Shown here: piece after piece, positions 39,501-52,371 of the stretch | Layout: every line of letters starts with the position of its first letter | How positions within the stretch are numbered: the first letter of the stretch is position 1 | Assembly (NCBI GenBank): GCA_030549335.1 | Contig: CM060191.1 | Span: 2,857,001 to 2,921,000 of the forward strand | Direction: 5' to 3' | Length of the DNA: 64,000 nucleotides | Origin: Pontederia crassipes | Lineage: Eukaryota; Streptophyta; Magnoliopsida; Commelinales; Pontederiaceae | Notes under the pieces: model-generated | Seen by the model: the letters and a program-made list of their open reading frames with translations, nothing else | The model's database searches: none | Told to the model about the DNA's origin: nothing | Translations under genes and position numbers: made by a program

Positions 39501-42500
39501 CAAAGATAATTCCGATTAGGATAAACAAATGCGCTGTTGATTTCATGATGTCAGTGAGTATAAAATACCGTGCACGTTAGAGTTTAAACTTTCATAGATT
39601 AAGGTGCAGCACACCATACTAGTGTAAAGAAATATGAACCACAACATTTCCCGTTGAGCCGAGAAAGTGCCGCTCAAATAAAAACAAATAGATACATACA
39701 CAATTTATAATAAACCATTGATCAGTGCCTTCATTTCCCTTCTGAAGGGTTAATTCCACAAGTCTTCTTCCTGACTTCTTTCTCACGGTGAAAACAGGAC
39801 AATACATTTATAATTAATTCTGGTGAACAAAATCCTGTGCTATAAGCACTTATTTCAGCTTTTTCTGTTGGCATATTACAGCATGTCCCATTATAAACCT
39901 TATTACAAGGAGTGAGATAGCATCCTAACAGGAAAATGTTCTCTGCTGCTTTTATGATATCCTGGGAAAACAACGTGATGTGCAAAGCCATAAACGAGAA
40001 GGCCGTGAAAAGAAATTTTGTGTCAGTTTAGTCTTATGACCTCGTGAAAGGTAATGCGATTGTATCTCTAATGAAAGTAATTTTATAAGTTTTCACATAC
40101 TAATAAAACGATAGAATTAAGCTCAAACATATTGCAATATATAGTTTAGAGATCCAACTGAAGATACTTAGAGGAATCGTTCAAATCTAGATCTTCTATG
40201 GTTCTATGTCTATAGGAACGAAAAACTAAAATCAAGATTCGGCCCAAAAGAAAATTAAATCAAGATGATTTAAGAATTTACTAAAAGTTTGGTTGATTAC
40301 ATTATAAATTATAGTGACTATTCTAATAGAAGTAATAAAATTATACATGTCAATACGTTACACAAACAACTAATAAAATGACAAAAAAAAGTAAATCGTT
40401 TTGAGAGGGAATGCTAAATAATTTTAAAATGAGTTATTGAAGATATTAAAGGGAAAAATGATAAGAGATAAACATGTGATAAAGAAGTTGAATACAAGTA
40501 ATAGAAAAAGATTAAAAAGAAAATATGTTACTATATAAGTGAAACCTTGGAAGAACGAATAAATTCTGGATGAGCGTTACATGGAAAAGGTACCCATTCC
40601 ACCTGATTACTTTTTGTAAAGAAAGAAAAAAAAACATATTCTTTTTGTAATGTAAAATACCATAAGAAAAGAAGACCTTAAGAAGAAAAGCAAACCTATG
40701 AGACTATTACAACTTCGGTTGGATAATAACTTCCTGAACTTATCTATTGTTTGATAATATTTAATATCTTCATAACTGTAGAAGGTACCGTTTGATGATT
40801 GTGATTATTTACATAATTATAGTAGTGCTGTTTGATGATAGTGATTTGGCATCGTCGTATAGTTATGTAATGTATAACTAGATAATATTTCATTAGTTCT
40901 CTAAGTTCTCGAGGAAACACAAAATTACTTAACATAATTTCCATTTAAAACAACGAAGAAAACAATAGAGAAACAACAAAATATCATAGCAAGGAGAGAC
41001 TGGCCAAAAGAAAAAGAAAGAGAGTGGTTAAAGTAATAAAGTTCATATTCGGAATAAGAAAGTTCATATTCGGAATAAGAAAACCAAGAAAACATGTTAG
41101 AAAGCAGAACTTAGAAAATAGTTGTTCAGAAGGATGATAAGAGGAAACATATATTAAAGAGAAAATCAATAAAAAATTTAAATGGGATTGTTTCTTGGTG
41201 GAAATGGGAGTCGTTTAATGCTTATAAAAAGAGCTAGTCCATTAAACGTAAAATAATTTTTGGAAAATATACGTTTTCTATTTTAATTACTACTTTTCCA
41301 TAGAAGTGTCTGTAAAGTGTAAACTACAAAAGAAAAAGGCAAATAAAAAGAATTTGTTATGGGAAAAAGGCAGGAGAGCAATCTCTCATTTGCAGCCAAA
41401 GCAATCTGTAATAAAGATGGGAGAAATATTGTTATCAAACACCAATCGAGGGAAAAAAACTACTTCACATTGGAAAAAGAAAAGAAATAAATCCCCGAAA
41501 TGCAGCCTTCACCAAATTGACCCGGCATGATCGTAGCAACTGCGTAACATGCATTACAATAGCACCGAGATTGTAACGATCATGGTATATGCATGCTATG
41601 AACTCAATTTGACTATTTCTTATCAACTAACAGAAAATGCTGAGGCATGCTTGATATACAGAAGGTCCTGATAAAGAAACCCTCGGAAATACATGAGGAG
41701 AATGAAAACAAGATAAAATACAACGTTAAAAAAGAAATAGAACAAGAAAATTACTCATTATTCTATTTTCCTTTTCAACTGTTAAAGTCAATAGATGACC
41801 AATGAGACCAACTTTAAACAAGATATTAACAAAGTTTAATATAAGTGAGATCAAATAAGAAAAACACACTTGTATCCAACTTTGTAGTAAGGCAATTTTA
41901 GAGGTCTAATATTCGATTTTCATTTAAATTTATGAACTCTTTATTTTCTATTTTCTTTATTATGTACCATTTTACTACTATTAAAGTTAATAGATGATGA
42001 ATGAGATCGACTTTAAACAAATGATTAACAAAGTTTAATATAAGAATTCAGATGAAATACGGAAAACGCAGTTGTATCCAATTTAACATTAGTATATGGT
42101 AATCTTTTTACGAAGTGACGATCTAACATCAATAGCATTTAAGCAGCTGATTTGTAATATAAAGTAAAATATGTTGATTTCTTATTTATGGCAATAACAT
42201 CTCATTATTTTATCTAATCTTAAAATATGTATTTAAGAAACAAATTTGTTTTAACATTCACATGTATATTGAATGTATTTTATGGCTTAGTCACTAATTC
42301 TTTTTAAAAAATATATAAATTTCATATTATTTTATGAGTAGTTAAATTGTTTTTGTTGTCGACGATGTGTACATTATATGAAACAAATTATCTTAGTTAT
42401 TAAACTGCTACGACAGCCAACGTAAAACCCTATCGAATCTCATTCATGTAGCCGACCCCACCTAGTGGGATAAGGCTTTGTTGTTGTTGTATTAAACTGC

Positions 42501-45500
42501 TACGACTATTATTTTTATCCTTAAAAGCAAACTCTTTTTGTAGTCATAAAACTTTTCTTCTATATTAAATACAACAACAACAACAACAAAGCCTTATCCC
42601 ACTAGGTGGGGTCGGCTACATGGATCACGCTCGTTGATCCATGTTCATAAGATTCGACAGGATTTTACGCTGGCTGTCGGGACCTAACACAACCCTTCTC
42701 CTTTATCCGGGCTTGGGACCGGCTATAAAACATAGGCGGAGTTTTTCTTCTATATTAAATATTAAAACATATTACTCATTAACATTTACAACCTTGGATA
42801 TAAATACATAATCCACTATATTATTATACCAATACACACACACATATATCATATAAACATGTTTAATTAATTGATTTAACAAATTTTATTCATTACTATA
42901 CATAATCAAATTGGTGAGGGAATTTAGATGTCCCTCCTACCAACTAAGTGTACTTCTGTGGAGAAGCAGAAACGTCGACCAGGAGGGAGCCCATAATAGA
43001 TTTAATTGGGATAGGAAAATTTGTAACCTCTTCATGATTTAACCATCCATCTTATTTTTCTTAAGAATTCGTAGACATCTCAGTGAAATGTTAACAGCAC
43101 TAACTAATTACTTGTTGCAAAAAGAAGTCATGAATAGCACAACTTGAGTGAGCCAACTAAGTTAAAAGTGAAAAAAGAAAGGCAACTTAAGAGTGAGACA
43201 ACTAAGTTAAGAGTGAGAAAAAACAACTTAAGAGTGTGCCATAAACTGATAGATTCGTTGGCTATCAAAGCTATCTTTGAATGCTGCAATTATCTTTTAA
43301 TACTGCAATTGTAAACAGTTTATATACTGAAGTAACTAATTGTATAGTGCAATAATATAAATTACTGCCTTCTGATAGCTTGTTGCCTATCTAAACATCG
43401 AAGACTGAGAACAGCAATTACTTCTGGCTAACCAGAAGATGTTTGCCAACTCTTCAATCATAAGATGTCACAAACAAAAAGAACACCAACCACGTCAAGC
43501 ATTTCCGTTTTTTTTTTAAACAAGTTGATTGAGTCGAAGAGTAGAGCCGAGAACAGAAGGAAAAAATAAGAAGGGGCGGTGGGGTGGCGTGGGTGGGGAT
43601 GGGGAAAACATAAGTCGATAGCATGCAGAGGGGACCGTAATCAGATGGAGATTCCGAAGTCGTACTTAGATGTGTACGGGTGGTCCCCGGGGGAGACGGA
43701 TCTCCCAATCAGGTGATTGATATCGCTGTTCCAAACTACACTGCACATCATGCACAGAGGGCCCTAAAGAAAGATGGCAAGCCTGTCGGCAGCAGCGGGA
43801 GGGGTACAAAAACCATGCCACAGGCTAAGCTTCTTAAGGGCCACTGCTGCATTGCCTGCACCCTGCACTGCCCCTGCCATGGCGAGGGGGAAAGAAGAAT
43901 AAGGGCAAAGGACATCCCAGCAGTTGGCTGGCTGGCTGAGGCTGGCCTCATGGAACCGCAGGCAGAGAGAGATTAGTCAAGGTACAGAAGCGTATAGAGC
44001 TGTAGCAGTACGGCTCTTTGACCTATACCAAGAAAGAAAGAATTGAAAGAGGAGAGAGAGACGTCGAAAGGCGACAATATAAAACCCTACACGAAATATA
44101 TAACGTCACATCACCCCTCAAATATTAAAAAAGAAGGGCGAACAAAGTGGGGGACTTGGCCATACAGAACGCATGCAAACATAGTCCAAGCATGTCAATG
44201 GGTTTTCCTTTTTAATATGAAAAGCTAAGAATTAGAAGCTCTCGATAGTTGAGATCATCTTGTACTGGAGAACAGCTGCCTGCTGCTGCCACACCATCCA
44301 CAGATAGAGAGAAAGAGGGGTAAAAAGCAAACAGGAACAGAAGATGTGATGGGGTAAATTAGATAAGACATATGGAGGGGAGTGAAAAGGAGGCGGGGTC
44401 CATGTGAAGACTGCAGCGTGCAAAGCCAAACTTTGGAACATGAGGACGTGCGAAGGTGTGAGCAAGGAGAGAGAGAGGAGAGACAGACTGATAGGTGGAG
44501 GTGCCTTGGGCGCAGGGCAGCAGGGAGGAGAAGAGGGGGTGGAACAGATGAAACCAAGTTGTGGAGGTGGTCTTCGGAGGCAGCAAAGGCTTGATAGCTG
44601 CAGGCAGGTTCTCCACACTTAGCAGGAAATCAATAAAAAGAAAAGGCAAATGCCCCTTCTTTTCCCACACTGTCATTTCCAAGAAGAAACTGCACACGTA
44701 TATCAATATAAATATAAAAAATGTACGCATTTAGCTTCTATTTATACTAATCAATATGTTATCTCGTCCTTCCCAATGCTGATTAATTTTGCTGGCACTT
44801 CTCCCATTCAAAATTTCTTTACTTTTCCAGCATTAAAAGAAATTCAAAATTATTATTATCACTTTATTTTGGTGTCACCCCAATAAAAATACTGAAGATA
44901 CGGACCACGTCCTTGTGATTGTTACTTCTTTTTTTTTATATGCATAAACCAATGCAATCAAACCAAAGGGAATCCTTCTCTCCTCCTCCCTTCCGAACCA
45001 GTCAAAATGCATGAGTCCTGATCCACATGACTTAAACTAATTAACTTGGGGTTTGCACATCGATCCATTGAGGTTCAATTAGGGACCTGATGATGCGGAT
45101 GATGCAATTAATTAACGAAAAAAAACAAAACACCAATCACACTCCGTTTAACTTACCAATGTCTCCCCCTACACTCACTCCACAGTGTTCCTGAAATGGG
45201 TAAGAAAAGACCGCCCAAAAAAGGATCAAAACGGCAACGAAAGCGACGGGTCTCTCTCTCTCTCTCTCTCCACTTTCGAGCGTAGCTGCTGCCTGTGGAG
45301 CTTCGATCTATCTTGTGGTCTATTCCGTGCCTCTCGCTACGCTTTCTGGTATTCAATCCAATCCGTCTCATGCATTTTTACCAGTAACGGTAGCAACAGG
45401 ACAGAATCCGAGCACACTTTTTCGTTCATTTCTACGAGAGCTCATGCATTAAAACCTAAAGAAAGCAAAGCGATGGAAAAGAAAAGAAAAGTAACGAAGG

Positions 45501-46570
45501 GATGTATCGCGGAGTTAAAGCAGGCAGGCAGGCGGGGGCGCGAAACAGGCAGGCAGACGCACAGAGACAGAGAGAGAGATGGTGGGAGAGGGAGATAGAG
45601 GGGGAGAGAGGGCAGCAGGAGCTGCAACTGACGAGTTCAATGGGGTCAAAAAGGATCCGAGGAATACAGATGAAGAGAAAATATCAGAGGCTACTTCTAC
45701 TACCACCACCATCACCGCACGCCACGCCACCCGCGACCTTTTACAACTTGCTCCCACACCTCACACCCCACACCACCACCCCCATCCCATCCATCCATAT
45801 TTGCCCAGTCCTTGTCAGTCGCAATGCAGAGAGAGAAAGGACGTGACGAAGACAAGCCAGTTGAAATGACTCGCCTTGCTAAACTTAACAAAGACACGGA
45901 TATCACACCTCCTCCCATGAAAGAGGAAAAGGATAAAGCAGCAGAAGACAAACAAGCTAATATAGTGTACCATGTAGGCAACAATACATGGGAAAAAGGA
46001 GAAGCCCCAAAACCCTAGCGATCATAAAAGAAAAAAGAAGAGCAGAAACGAGTGGAAATGGAAGACAAAGAAGAGAAAAATCAAAGAAGGCATTCTCCTG
46101 AACAAGGGGAAGACGAGTTTTTGCACTCGTGCAAATTGCATCAGATGGATACCAACAACACTTCTGCGCACACACCAGTCAGAATTTAAAGATCGAACTA
46201 AATAAGGGGGAAAAAGGTAAACAAATAAGATGTAGACGTAGAAATGCGTGCTATCGGCGACTAGGCAACGCAATTAAAATGCAAAGGATTAGGGCGGACG
46301 AGAGTGAGAGAGAACCTGGAAGAGGACGGCGACGGCGGGTGCAGCGGCGAGTCTGCCGGCGGAGCGCGCAGCATCGACCGCTACCCGGACGGCCACGGCC
46401 TCCACGAAGTGCTCGGGCCAGACGGCCTCCGCGGATCTCTGCCGCGACGACGAGGAGGACGAGGAGGGATGCGAGAGCCGGCGGCGGCGCCCGGCAGCAT
46501 CTTCGACGCCTTGCACGCCCTCCCCGGCGTCGTCGCCTGCACTGCGTCCTCCCGGCGGCGAGCTTGACAT
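36593..46570 (-). CDS. SAP: STERILE APETALA-type F-box/WD-like protein
   Basis: Minus-strand exon 1 is 46570-46316 (85 aa) and exon 2 is 37777-36593 (394 aa), phase 0, 479 aa in total, close to Arabidopsis SAP. Exon 1 ends EAVWPEHFVEAVAVRVAVDA, then AGRLAAAPAVAVLFQ, with a GTTCTC donor. Exon 2 opens after TTGCAG with VCSTWRNVSRSELLWQQLAR, which completes the divergent F-box. The remainder has WD-like blades: AAGFLDGSVILFD, DGDIHVAPLDDD, WWIGLFAGVPGRSWRVWDA, AIRVWDAITGEYMYSIRERM, and the terminal LQLWDFGAL. In Arabidopsis SAP is the F-box subunit of an SCF ligase that targets PEAPOD proteins and controls organ size and floral development. Coding GC is very high. The 8.5-kb intron contains three RTE-derived insertions and a long GC-moderate, repeat-poor stretch next to exon 1. 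Confidence 0.9.
38721..38924 (-). mobile_element. Short RTE-derived element in the SAP intron (copy g)
   Basis: The longest deletion derivative. The 5' module ends gatcaacgaata and the 3' module resumes at ataccgaaagg, keeping ~100 bases of the LINE 3' end. It carries several more substitutions than the other copies and so looks older. The A-rich flanks (aaaagaaaa) make the target duplication uncertain. Confidence 0.87.
42415..42490 (+). mobile_element. Truncated short RTE-derived element in the SAP intron (copy h)
   Basis: Flanked by the 16-bp duplication attaaactgctacgac (42399-42414 and 42491-42506). It starts inside the 5' module (agccaacg...), breaks after gaatctcat and resumes at catgtagccgacc. 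It is therefore both 5'-truncated and internally deleted, and its 5' breakpoint lies outside the common cluster. Confidence 0.88.
42571..42742 (-). mobile_element. Short RTE-derived element in the SAP intron (copy i)
   Basis: Flanked by the 18-bp duplication ttttcttctatattaaat (42553-42570 and 42743-42760), identical on both sides. On its own strand gatcaacga is followed by gcg and then tgatccatgtagcc. It sits only 80 bases from copy h, in the opposite orientation. Confidence 0.92.
43560..46315. other. Repeat-poor, GC-moderate part of the SAP intron
   Basis: Unlike the rest of the 8.5-kb intron, this stretch has moderate GC. It contains purine- or pyrimidine-rich tracts, including (CT)n at 45249-45270 and gagaga/aggcaggcagg around 45520-45610, but no transposon I recognise. 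Open frames such as 43680-43976 have no recognisable domain and run antisense to the gene. The last ~700 bases before exon 1 are duplicated at 52805-53473. It may hold intronic regulatory sequence or a long transcribed leader; no function can be read from it directly. Confidence 0.4.
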
Positions 46571-46700
46571 CTGAAGTAGTAGTGAGTGCTACGTTAGGGC
46601 AAAAACAATTCCTGCAATAAAATTGATTGAGGTTGGTGGTAGCGCAGGATGAAGGTGGCCACAACGTTTTATAAGCAGCGCCTTGGAGTGTAGTTTATAT
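45625..46700. repeat. SAP 5' region, duplicated at 52805-53780 (source copy)
   Basis: From ctgcaactgacgag (45625) through exon 1 into the promoter, this segment aligns collinearly with 52805-53780. Shared phrases include catccatccatatttg..cagtcc, gaaaggacgtga and gcaggaggacgcg-type exon sequence. Further collinear blocks lie upstream: tagcccgtttgattctt at ~46772 versus ~54330, and gctgccaatttaaattttg at ~49609 versus ~54716. Confidence 0.85.
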
Positions 46701-48020
46701 ACAATATATAAAATATTATTAGTAAAGCACTTTCTAATATTTTATTATTGAGTTGTTCACGAAAAAAAATAAGTAGCCCGTTTGATTCTTTATTGTATTT
46801 AATTATTCTGATATTTAATATTATAAGTTCAGAAAAATAAAACCCTAAAAAATAGTAACTGGATCGATTATTTATTGTACAAAATGAATAAAGAAAAATA
46901 ATTTATTAAACTTTAACAAGTGTTCAAAAAAGTTTATGTGAAAGTAGTACGGTCGAAAGGATTTTTTCGATTAAAAAGATCACCTTATATCTTTTGAATA
47001 GTTTTTTAGAATTAATTATTTTTTTCAGATCGGTCCTAAATGTTTTTTTTTATAAATTTTGTATTTATAAAAATATTGATAATATGAAGTGATGTAAGTG
47101 GTGTTGTATTTTATAAATTGATATTAATTACATATTATACGTTGTAATACTATTATCTATGACTTATAGAGATTTTTATGCATTTAATGAGAAAAATGTC
47201 ATGTTTATTAAGTAATTCCATATATACTATAAGTATTTAAAGTATAATGGTAATATTAAAAATTTAAAAATTGCCTAATTTTTTCCGAATTTAAAAAGCC
47301 TAAAAATTTTATTTTGGGTCGACTTCTATATTTTTAGGTTTTCTGTTTTTGGATTTTTACTCACACCCCTACTCATATTGTGGCCTCGCGGTAGCGACTT
47401 AAGAGCGTAATAATTATAGCAATTTGTTTATCGGATGTTAATTTTACTAATTTTATAGTAATAATTATAAAATAAAAAATAATAGAGAAGAATTTGTTCT
47501 TATCCTATTATGAGATAATATTATTCTAGTGAGTGGAACTAAGAATAAATACATATTATTTTACAATTCATTAACCTTTTATCAAATAAATCCTTAGTTA
47601 TCCAGGCGAATATTAATGGAATACGTAACTTTCTCAAATATTGTCCGTTTTAAGTTTTTTTTAACCGTAAATATAATAAACATGATAAACAATTTTAGAC
47701 ATTAACAGATTAATTTAGGCATAGTTGTGTCATATTCTAAATATAATTAAGCAAAATTAGACATAAGAGAATATTGCATTAATACTGTTCTCGACACTGA
47801 CGCGAAATTATTCGACCTTAATCGATTGCTTTTATCAAAACATATCACAAAGGGGGTATTACGTTACGAATAATCCTTTCAAATTACTGATAATTTAAAT
47901 TTAAAATTCTACTTCAACACATTACTCTATTGTGAATAGGAGGATGTCTATATAGATTGCCTCTGGCAATTTGACTTATATGTTCCATCTAATTTGATTC
48001 CTTTTAATCTTACATAAATA
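46571..48020. other. SAP promoter and AT-rich upstream DNA
   Basis: The first ~200 bases are alignable with the duplicate at 53668-53837. The rest is AT-rich, with no gene or element I can support. Confidence 0.4.
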
Positions 48021-48023
48021 AAG

Positions 48024-48026
<3 letters not shown>

Positions 48027-48064
<38 letters not shown>

Positions 48065-48257
48065 CAGTGTCTCTTTCCAACATCTTTTTGCTAATCAACT
48101 ATTCAAATAAATAATATTTTAAATGTTGAAATTTAATCACTTGTGATTTGATGGGTGGACCTATTTATATATACGAGGATATCAACAATTAAAAATATTA
48201 TTATCAACATAACTAATATTATTAATTTACTGAGATTGTTATATATTATTGTCCACA

Positions 48258-48298
<41 letters not shown>

Positions 48299-48500
48299 CT
48301 TGGTGTCTCTTTCCAACATCTTTTTGCTAATCAACTATTCAAATAAATAATATTTTAAATGTTGAGATTTAATCACTTGTGATTTGATGGGTGGACCTAT
48401 TTATATATACGAGGATATCAACAATTAAAAATATTATTATCAACATAACTAATATTATTAATTTACTGAGATTGTTATATATTATTGTCCACATGATATT
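48027..48500. repeat. 236-bp-period tandem duplication with (TA)n boundaries
   Basis: 48067-48263 and 48303-48499 are direct copies with one difference that I can see (gttgaaattt versus gttgagattt). Each is preceded by a (TA)n tract (48027-48062 and 48260-48295). Near-identity indicates a recent duplication or ongoing homogenisation. There is no coding content. Confidence 0.93.
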
Positions 48501-50051
48501 ATTATGAATATTAATATATTAGTAATTTATCATCATTATTTTCATTTAAAATATATCAAATGTTTAAACAAATTTATTTAATTTTAAATTTTATCAATTT
48601 CTATTGGAATATTTAACCGAATGATAAAGTTTAGCTTGAAATTAGGAATAAAAAATATATTCTCTAATATTTTCGGATTTAATTTACTTAGTAAAAACTC
48701 TCTTGTTCTACAGGGATATTGAGCGGATCTAAATCGTTGATCCACTAATTAATAATTGACAAATGATTAAAATTTATTATTTAAATATGTCATTTATCTG
48801 AACTGATTATGCACGATGATCCAGAGGTAAATTAATTGTTGTACATTAATAATATTGTTTAAATTTTTATAGAGATTATTTATATATAATAAATAAGATA
48901 ATGCACATCATTAATATTTTAATAAAGAATATTATTATATTAAGTAATATATAATGTTGGGTAATATGCTGCGCTAAGTATCTCTGCTCTAGACATGTTA
49001 GCATCTGATTTATACATTTTCAAATTAACATAAAACATTTCTCATTCTTCAATTAACAAAAGTTATTTACACTTGGTCTGAGCACCCAAAACATAGTTCC
49101 CATCAACGTGTTTTTTGAGAATTTTAGTTATTGCTGGAAGTAAGGACGACATATTTTTTCTTATTTTCTTTTGTTTTTTGGCTTTCAATTATTTTGTAAT
49201 GTGTATATATATTTATTAATATATTATCATTCATGTTGTAAAATAAATTATTTGATTCAACATTAAATATCTTTTATATATTTAAATTAGTATTATAATA
49301 TAGTAAAATATTATTAATTTATATTTACTGATTATATTATTCATTAAATATTTTTATATTATCTTAAATACTTATAATATTTTGTAATATAGTATTTACT
49401 ATATTATAAAAATAAAGTTATTAAACTCATTGTTATTTTTATCCAAACATTTATTAAAATTTATTTATCAAATCAACTTTTTAAATTTTCATTCAAACAC
49501 TAAATCTAAGCTTTTTTTTATCGAATTAATTAATTCAGAATTCAAATTCTACGACCCAAAGACACCTTAAAAATTAATTTGTTAAGAACCACCCAGGAAA
49601 AAAAAACGCTGCCAATTTAAATTTTGTTATAGAGGTTTTAGTTGATTCCAGTATTAAAAATAAATAATTGTATCGAGTGGTTCATTTGGGTGTATATGTG
49701 TGTGCGATTTTTTCGACCTTGTACAAACGTGATGCCATCCTAAGTTTGGGACACGCGACATGCACATTGGTCATGTTTTAAAGTCTGGATCTATCGTTGT
49801 GTTTGATTAATGTGATGTCATTCCGGACACACACGTCTCATGATGATTGAGTAAACTAAACTTGCGATGAAACTTTATTGTTTACAAACTTTTAAATTTG
49901 AGAGCGACTATATTCTTAGATAAATTTGTCATTTTTTTATTTTTTACTTAAAATAATTAACTCATATAAGTAATAATTACAATAGGGGGGTTCGAATGGA
50001 GCCATGAGGAGTTTCTAAGGACAATTCACTGCACTGCTTATTATTGAATAG
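48501..50051. other. AT-rich intergenic DNA
   Basis: No coding signal. A block near 49565-49690 is homologous to 54680-54800 and marks the far end of the SAP upstream duplication. Confidence 0.4.
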
Positions 50052-50381
50052 TAAGGATGACAATATTTCCCGCCTCCTGCGGGGCTTACGGGGAATCTCC
50101 GTTTGAGACTTCAAATTCGGAGAATTTTTCCTCTATGGGAGCGAGAATGGGGGACAAACTGCCCCCGCTCCTTCTTTCGGGGATCGGGGTGGGGGCAGCT
50201 CAGTCCGTCTCACGGAGCTCCGAACTCTCGCGTCATAATATTCTATATATAAATTATTTAAATATCAATCATCAGATTATATATGCTACATCTTAACTGT
50301 TCACTCTCCCTCTCTCTCTTTATTTATATATATATATATATATATAATCTTATTTTTTTCTCTTACTTTCTTTCAAACCAA

Positions 50382-50948
50382 GGTTGTAAGATCCGGTCCG
50401 GCCGGTCAGACCGGTGTCCGGGCACTAAAACGGCCCACGGATCATTCAAAATCCGAGCATAAAGTTGACCCGCTTCGACCCGGTCAAATCCGGGTTCAAC
50501 CGGCCGACCCGATGGGTTTGACCGACCCGGCCGGGTCAACTTGTAAAATGTACAAAAAATATTAATTTTTTTAAATATCATGTATATATTTAAATTTATG
50601 TTTCAATATTCTTCTTTATCACATATATAAAATTTCATTGATATCTTTATTTTTTTATAATTACTCACAAGATTTTTTATTTAGAAAATATTCAATTGAT
50701 AATTTAATTTATTCTTACCTTATTACATTATTTGATTTGAATTATTTTATTATATTACATTATATTTTTGCTAAATAATATGTTACATATTAATAATATT
50801 ATAATAGTCACTTGAACTTATTTTGTTTTTTATTAATTTATATTATCCGGTCCGACCATTCGGTTCTACCCGGTCCAACCGGTCCGACCTGACCAGTTAG
50901 ACAATCCGGGTCGATGGCTGGGTCGGGTCTTACAATATTGTTCCAAAC
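50382..50948. mobile_element. TIR element with CCGGTCCGACCGG-type ends
   Basis: The left end TTGTAAGATCCGGTCCGGCC and the reverse complement of the right end, TTGTAAGACCCGACCCAGCC, match at about 15 of 20. Both ends are packed with ccggtc/gaccgg motifs while the middle is AT-rich, giving the whole a folded-back structure. I see no target duplication. Class unassigned, perhaps a MITE. Confidence 0.45.
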
Positions 50949-51039
50949 ATCACAATCTCTCTCCTTAACCAATAAATCCCTAACATCATTGCCCCGATTG
51001 AGGAGGAGGTGAAGCGGTGGCGTTCGACGGATGAGGACA

Positions 51040-51215
51040 GACATCAACGACACTCCATGGAGGAGGAGGGGCAGCGGCGGTGCTCGATGGAGGAGGGGCA
51101 AAGGCGACACTCGATGGAGGAGGGGCGATGGCTTCGACGTTCATCTTGAAGGAGGCAATGACAACTTGCGGGGGGTGGGTGGGGGTGGGGGTGGGGGTGG
51201 GGGGAAGGGGTGATG
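51040..51215. repeat. ~27-bp minisatellite followed by a GGGGGT tract
   Basis: Units built on ctcgatggaggaggggc recur at roughly 27-base spacing (about 51085-51135). They are followed at ~51170-51215 by (gggggt)n with at least five G-runs, which could form G-quadruplexes on the + strand. Confidence 0.7.
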
Positions 51216-51538
51216 CTCGAGGGCGGAGGAGGGCCTGCGGCTTCGACTCCCATGTCTGAGCGAGGAGGGGCTAGACGCTGGAGAGGGGACGCTCGACGAT
51301 TGGATGAGGGAGAGGTGGCGCTCGACAGCCAAACGCGGGAGAGGCGATAACACCTCTACGACTTCCATGTTTGCCATCGAGGTAACACCTCTACGAATAA
51401 TCGGGTCCCCTCGGGGATGGGGGATGAAATTCTCCTCGGACCGAGGATTCGGGACGATGTCAAAGTGTGGTCGGCGAGGTCGGGGTGGGGGAGTGTCCTG
51501 AGCCCTGAAAAGGGTAGAGTGCCACTCCTATTGAGTAG

Positions 51539-52324
51539 GCTCTAAACAACATATATATATAATTATTTATTTTGATTAATAATTTAGTAGATCATTAATA
51601 ATAAAAAACATCGCAAATTATTTCTAGAATTACTTTCTTAAACTTTCCATAGAATATAGCAATTTTTTTGCATCTAATATTGAAATATAAATTTACTGAC
51701 GTTCTTAAATTTTATCGTGATTTTCACTTTAGTCTTTTCCACATGATTTTTGTTAAATTTTATGTTATTTTTTAATTTTTATTTATGAAAAGACTAAAAT
51801 ACCCTTCCACGAATTGCCCTTTATTTTAATGTTTTTAAAGAATAAAATCATAATATAATGATAAAATATAAAAAACTTTAAATATTAAAAAAGAGGATCT
51901 TTGATATGGTTAACTTGTCAAAATATTTTATTTTAAACATTAGAACAATTCATAAAAGGGTATTTTATTCTTTTCATTAAAAATGAAAAAGTTAGCAAAA
52001 TTAGATAAGGTAAATTAAAGTGAAAACCGTAATAAAATTTAAGCATGTCATACGGTAAATTTATAATTTAGGATTAAACGCAAAATTCATTATAATTTAG
52101 GAGAGATTGAAAAAATAATAGTCCTTCTTTTTATTATTTTCAATTTTTTATACATTATTACCCTTCATAACAAATATAATAGCTTTTTATTATTACTTGA
52201 TATAGCATAGAAATGTTATTTTTAATTATCATCAATTATTTTCTAAATTTTTAATAAAAAAATAAAAAAAAGTATGGGTAAAATCATTTGACAATAACCT
52301 GTATTACATTATCATTTTTCTCCC

Positions 52325-52371
<47 letters not shown>

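Larger units (their letters stand above)
50052..51530. mobile_element. Possible composite hAT-like non-autonomous element
   Basis: The flanks ttgaatag (50044-50051) and ttgagtag (51531-51538) match at 7 of 8, fitting an 8-bp hAT target duplication. The ends TAAGGATGACAAT and, in reverse complement, TAGGAGTGGCACT are weakly similar (8/13). The terminal ~150 bases on each side are unusually G- or C-rich (cggggatcggggtgggg; cggggatgggggatg). It encloses a second TIR unit (50382-50948) and a minisatellite. No transposase is present. Confidence 0.4.

Noticed and set aside
43680-43976. 98-aa frame inside the SAP intron as a nested gene
   Set aside because: No domain or splice support is seen; more likely chance coding in moderate-GC DNA.
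45085-45125. Hammerhead ribozyme core (ctgatga ... gaaa)
   Set aside because: Core-like strings occur, but no closed stem II and no flanking stems I/III.
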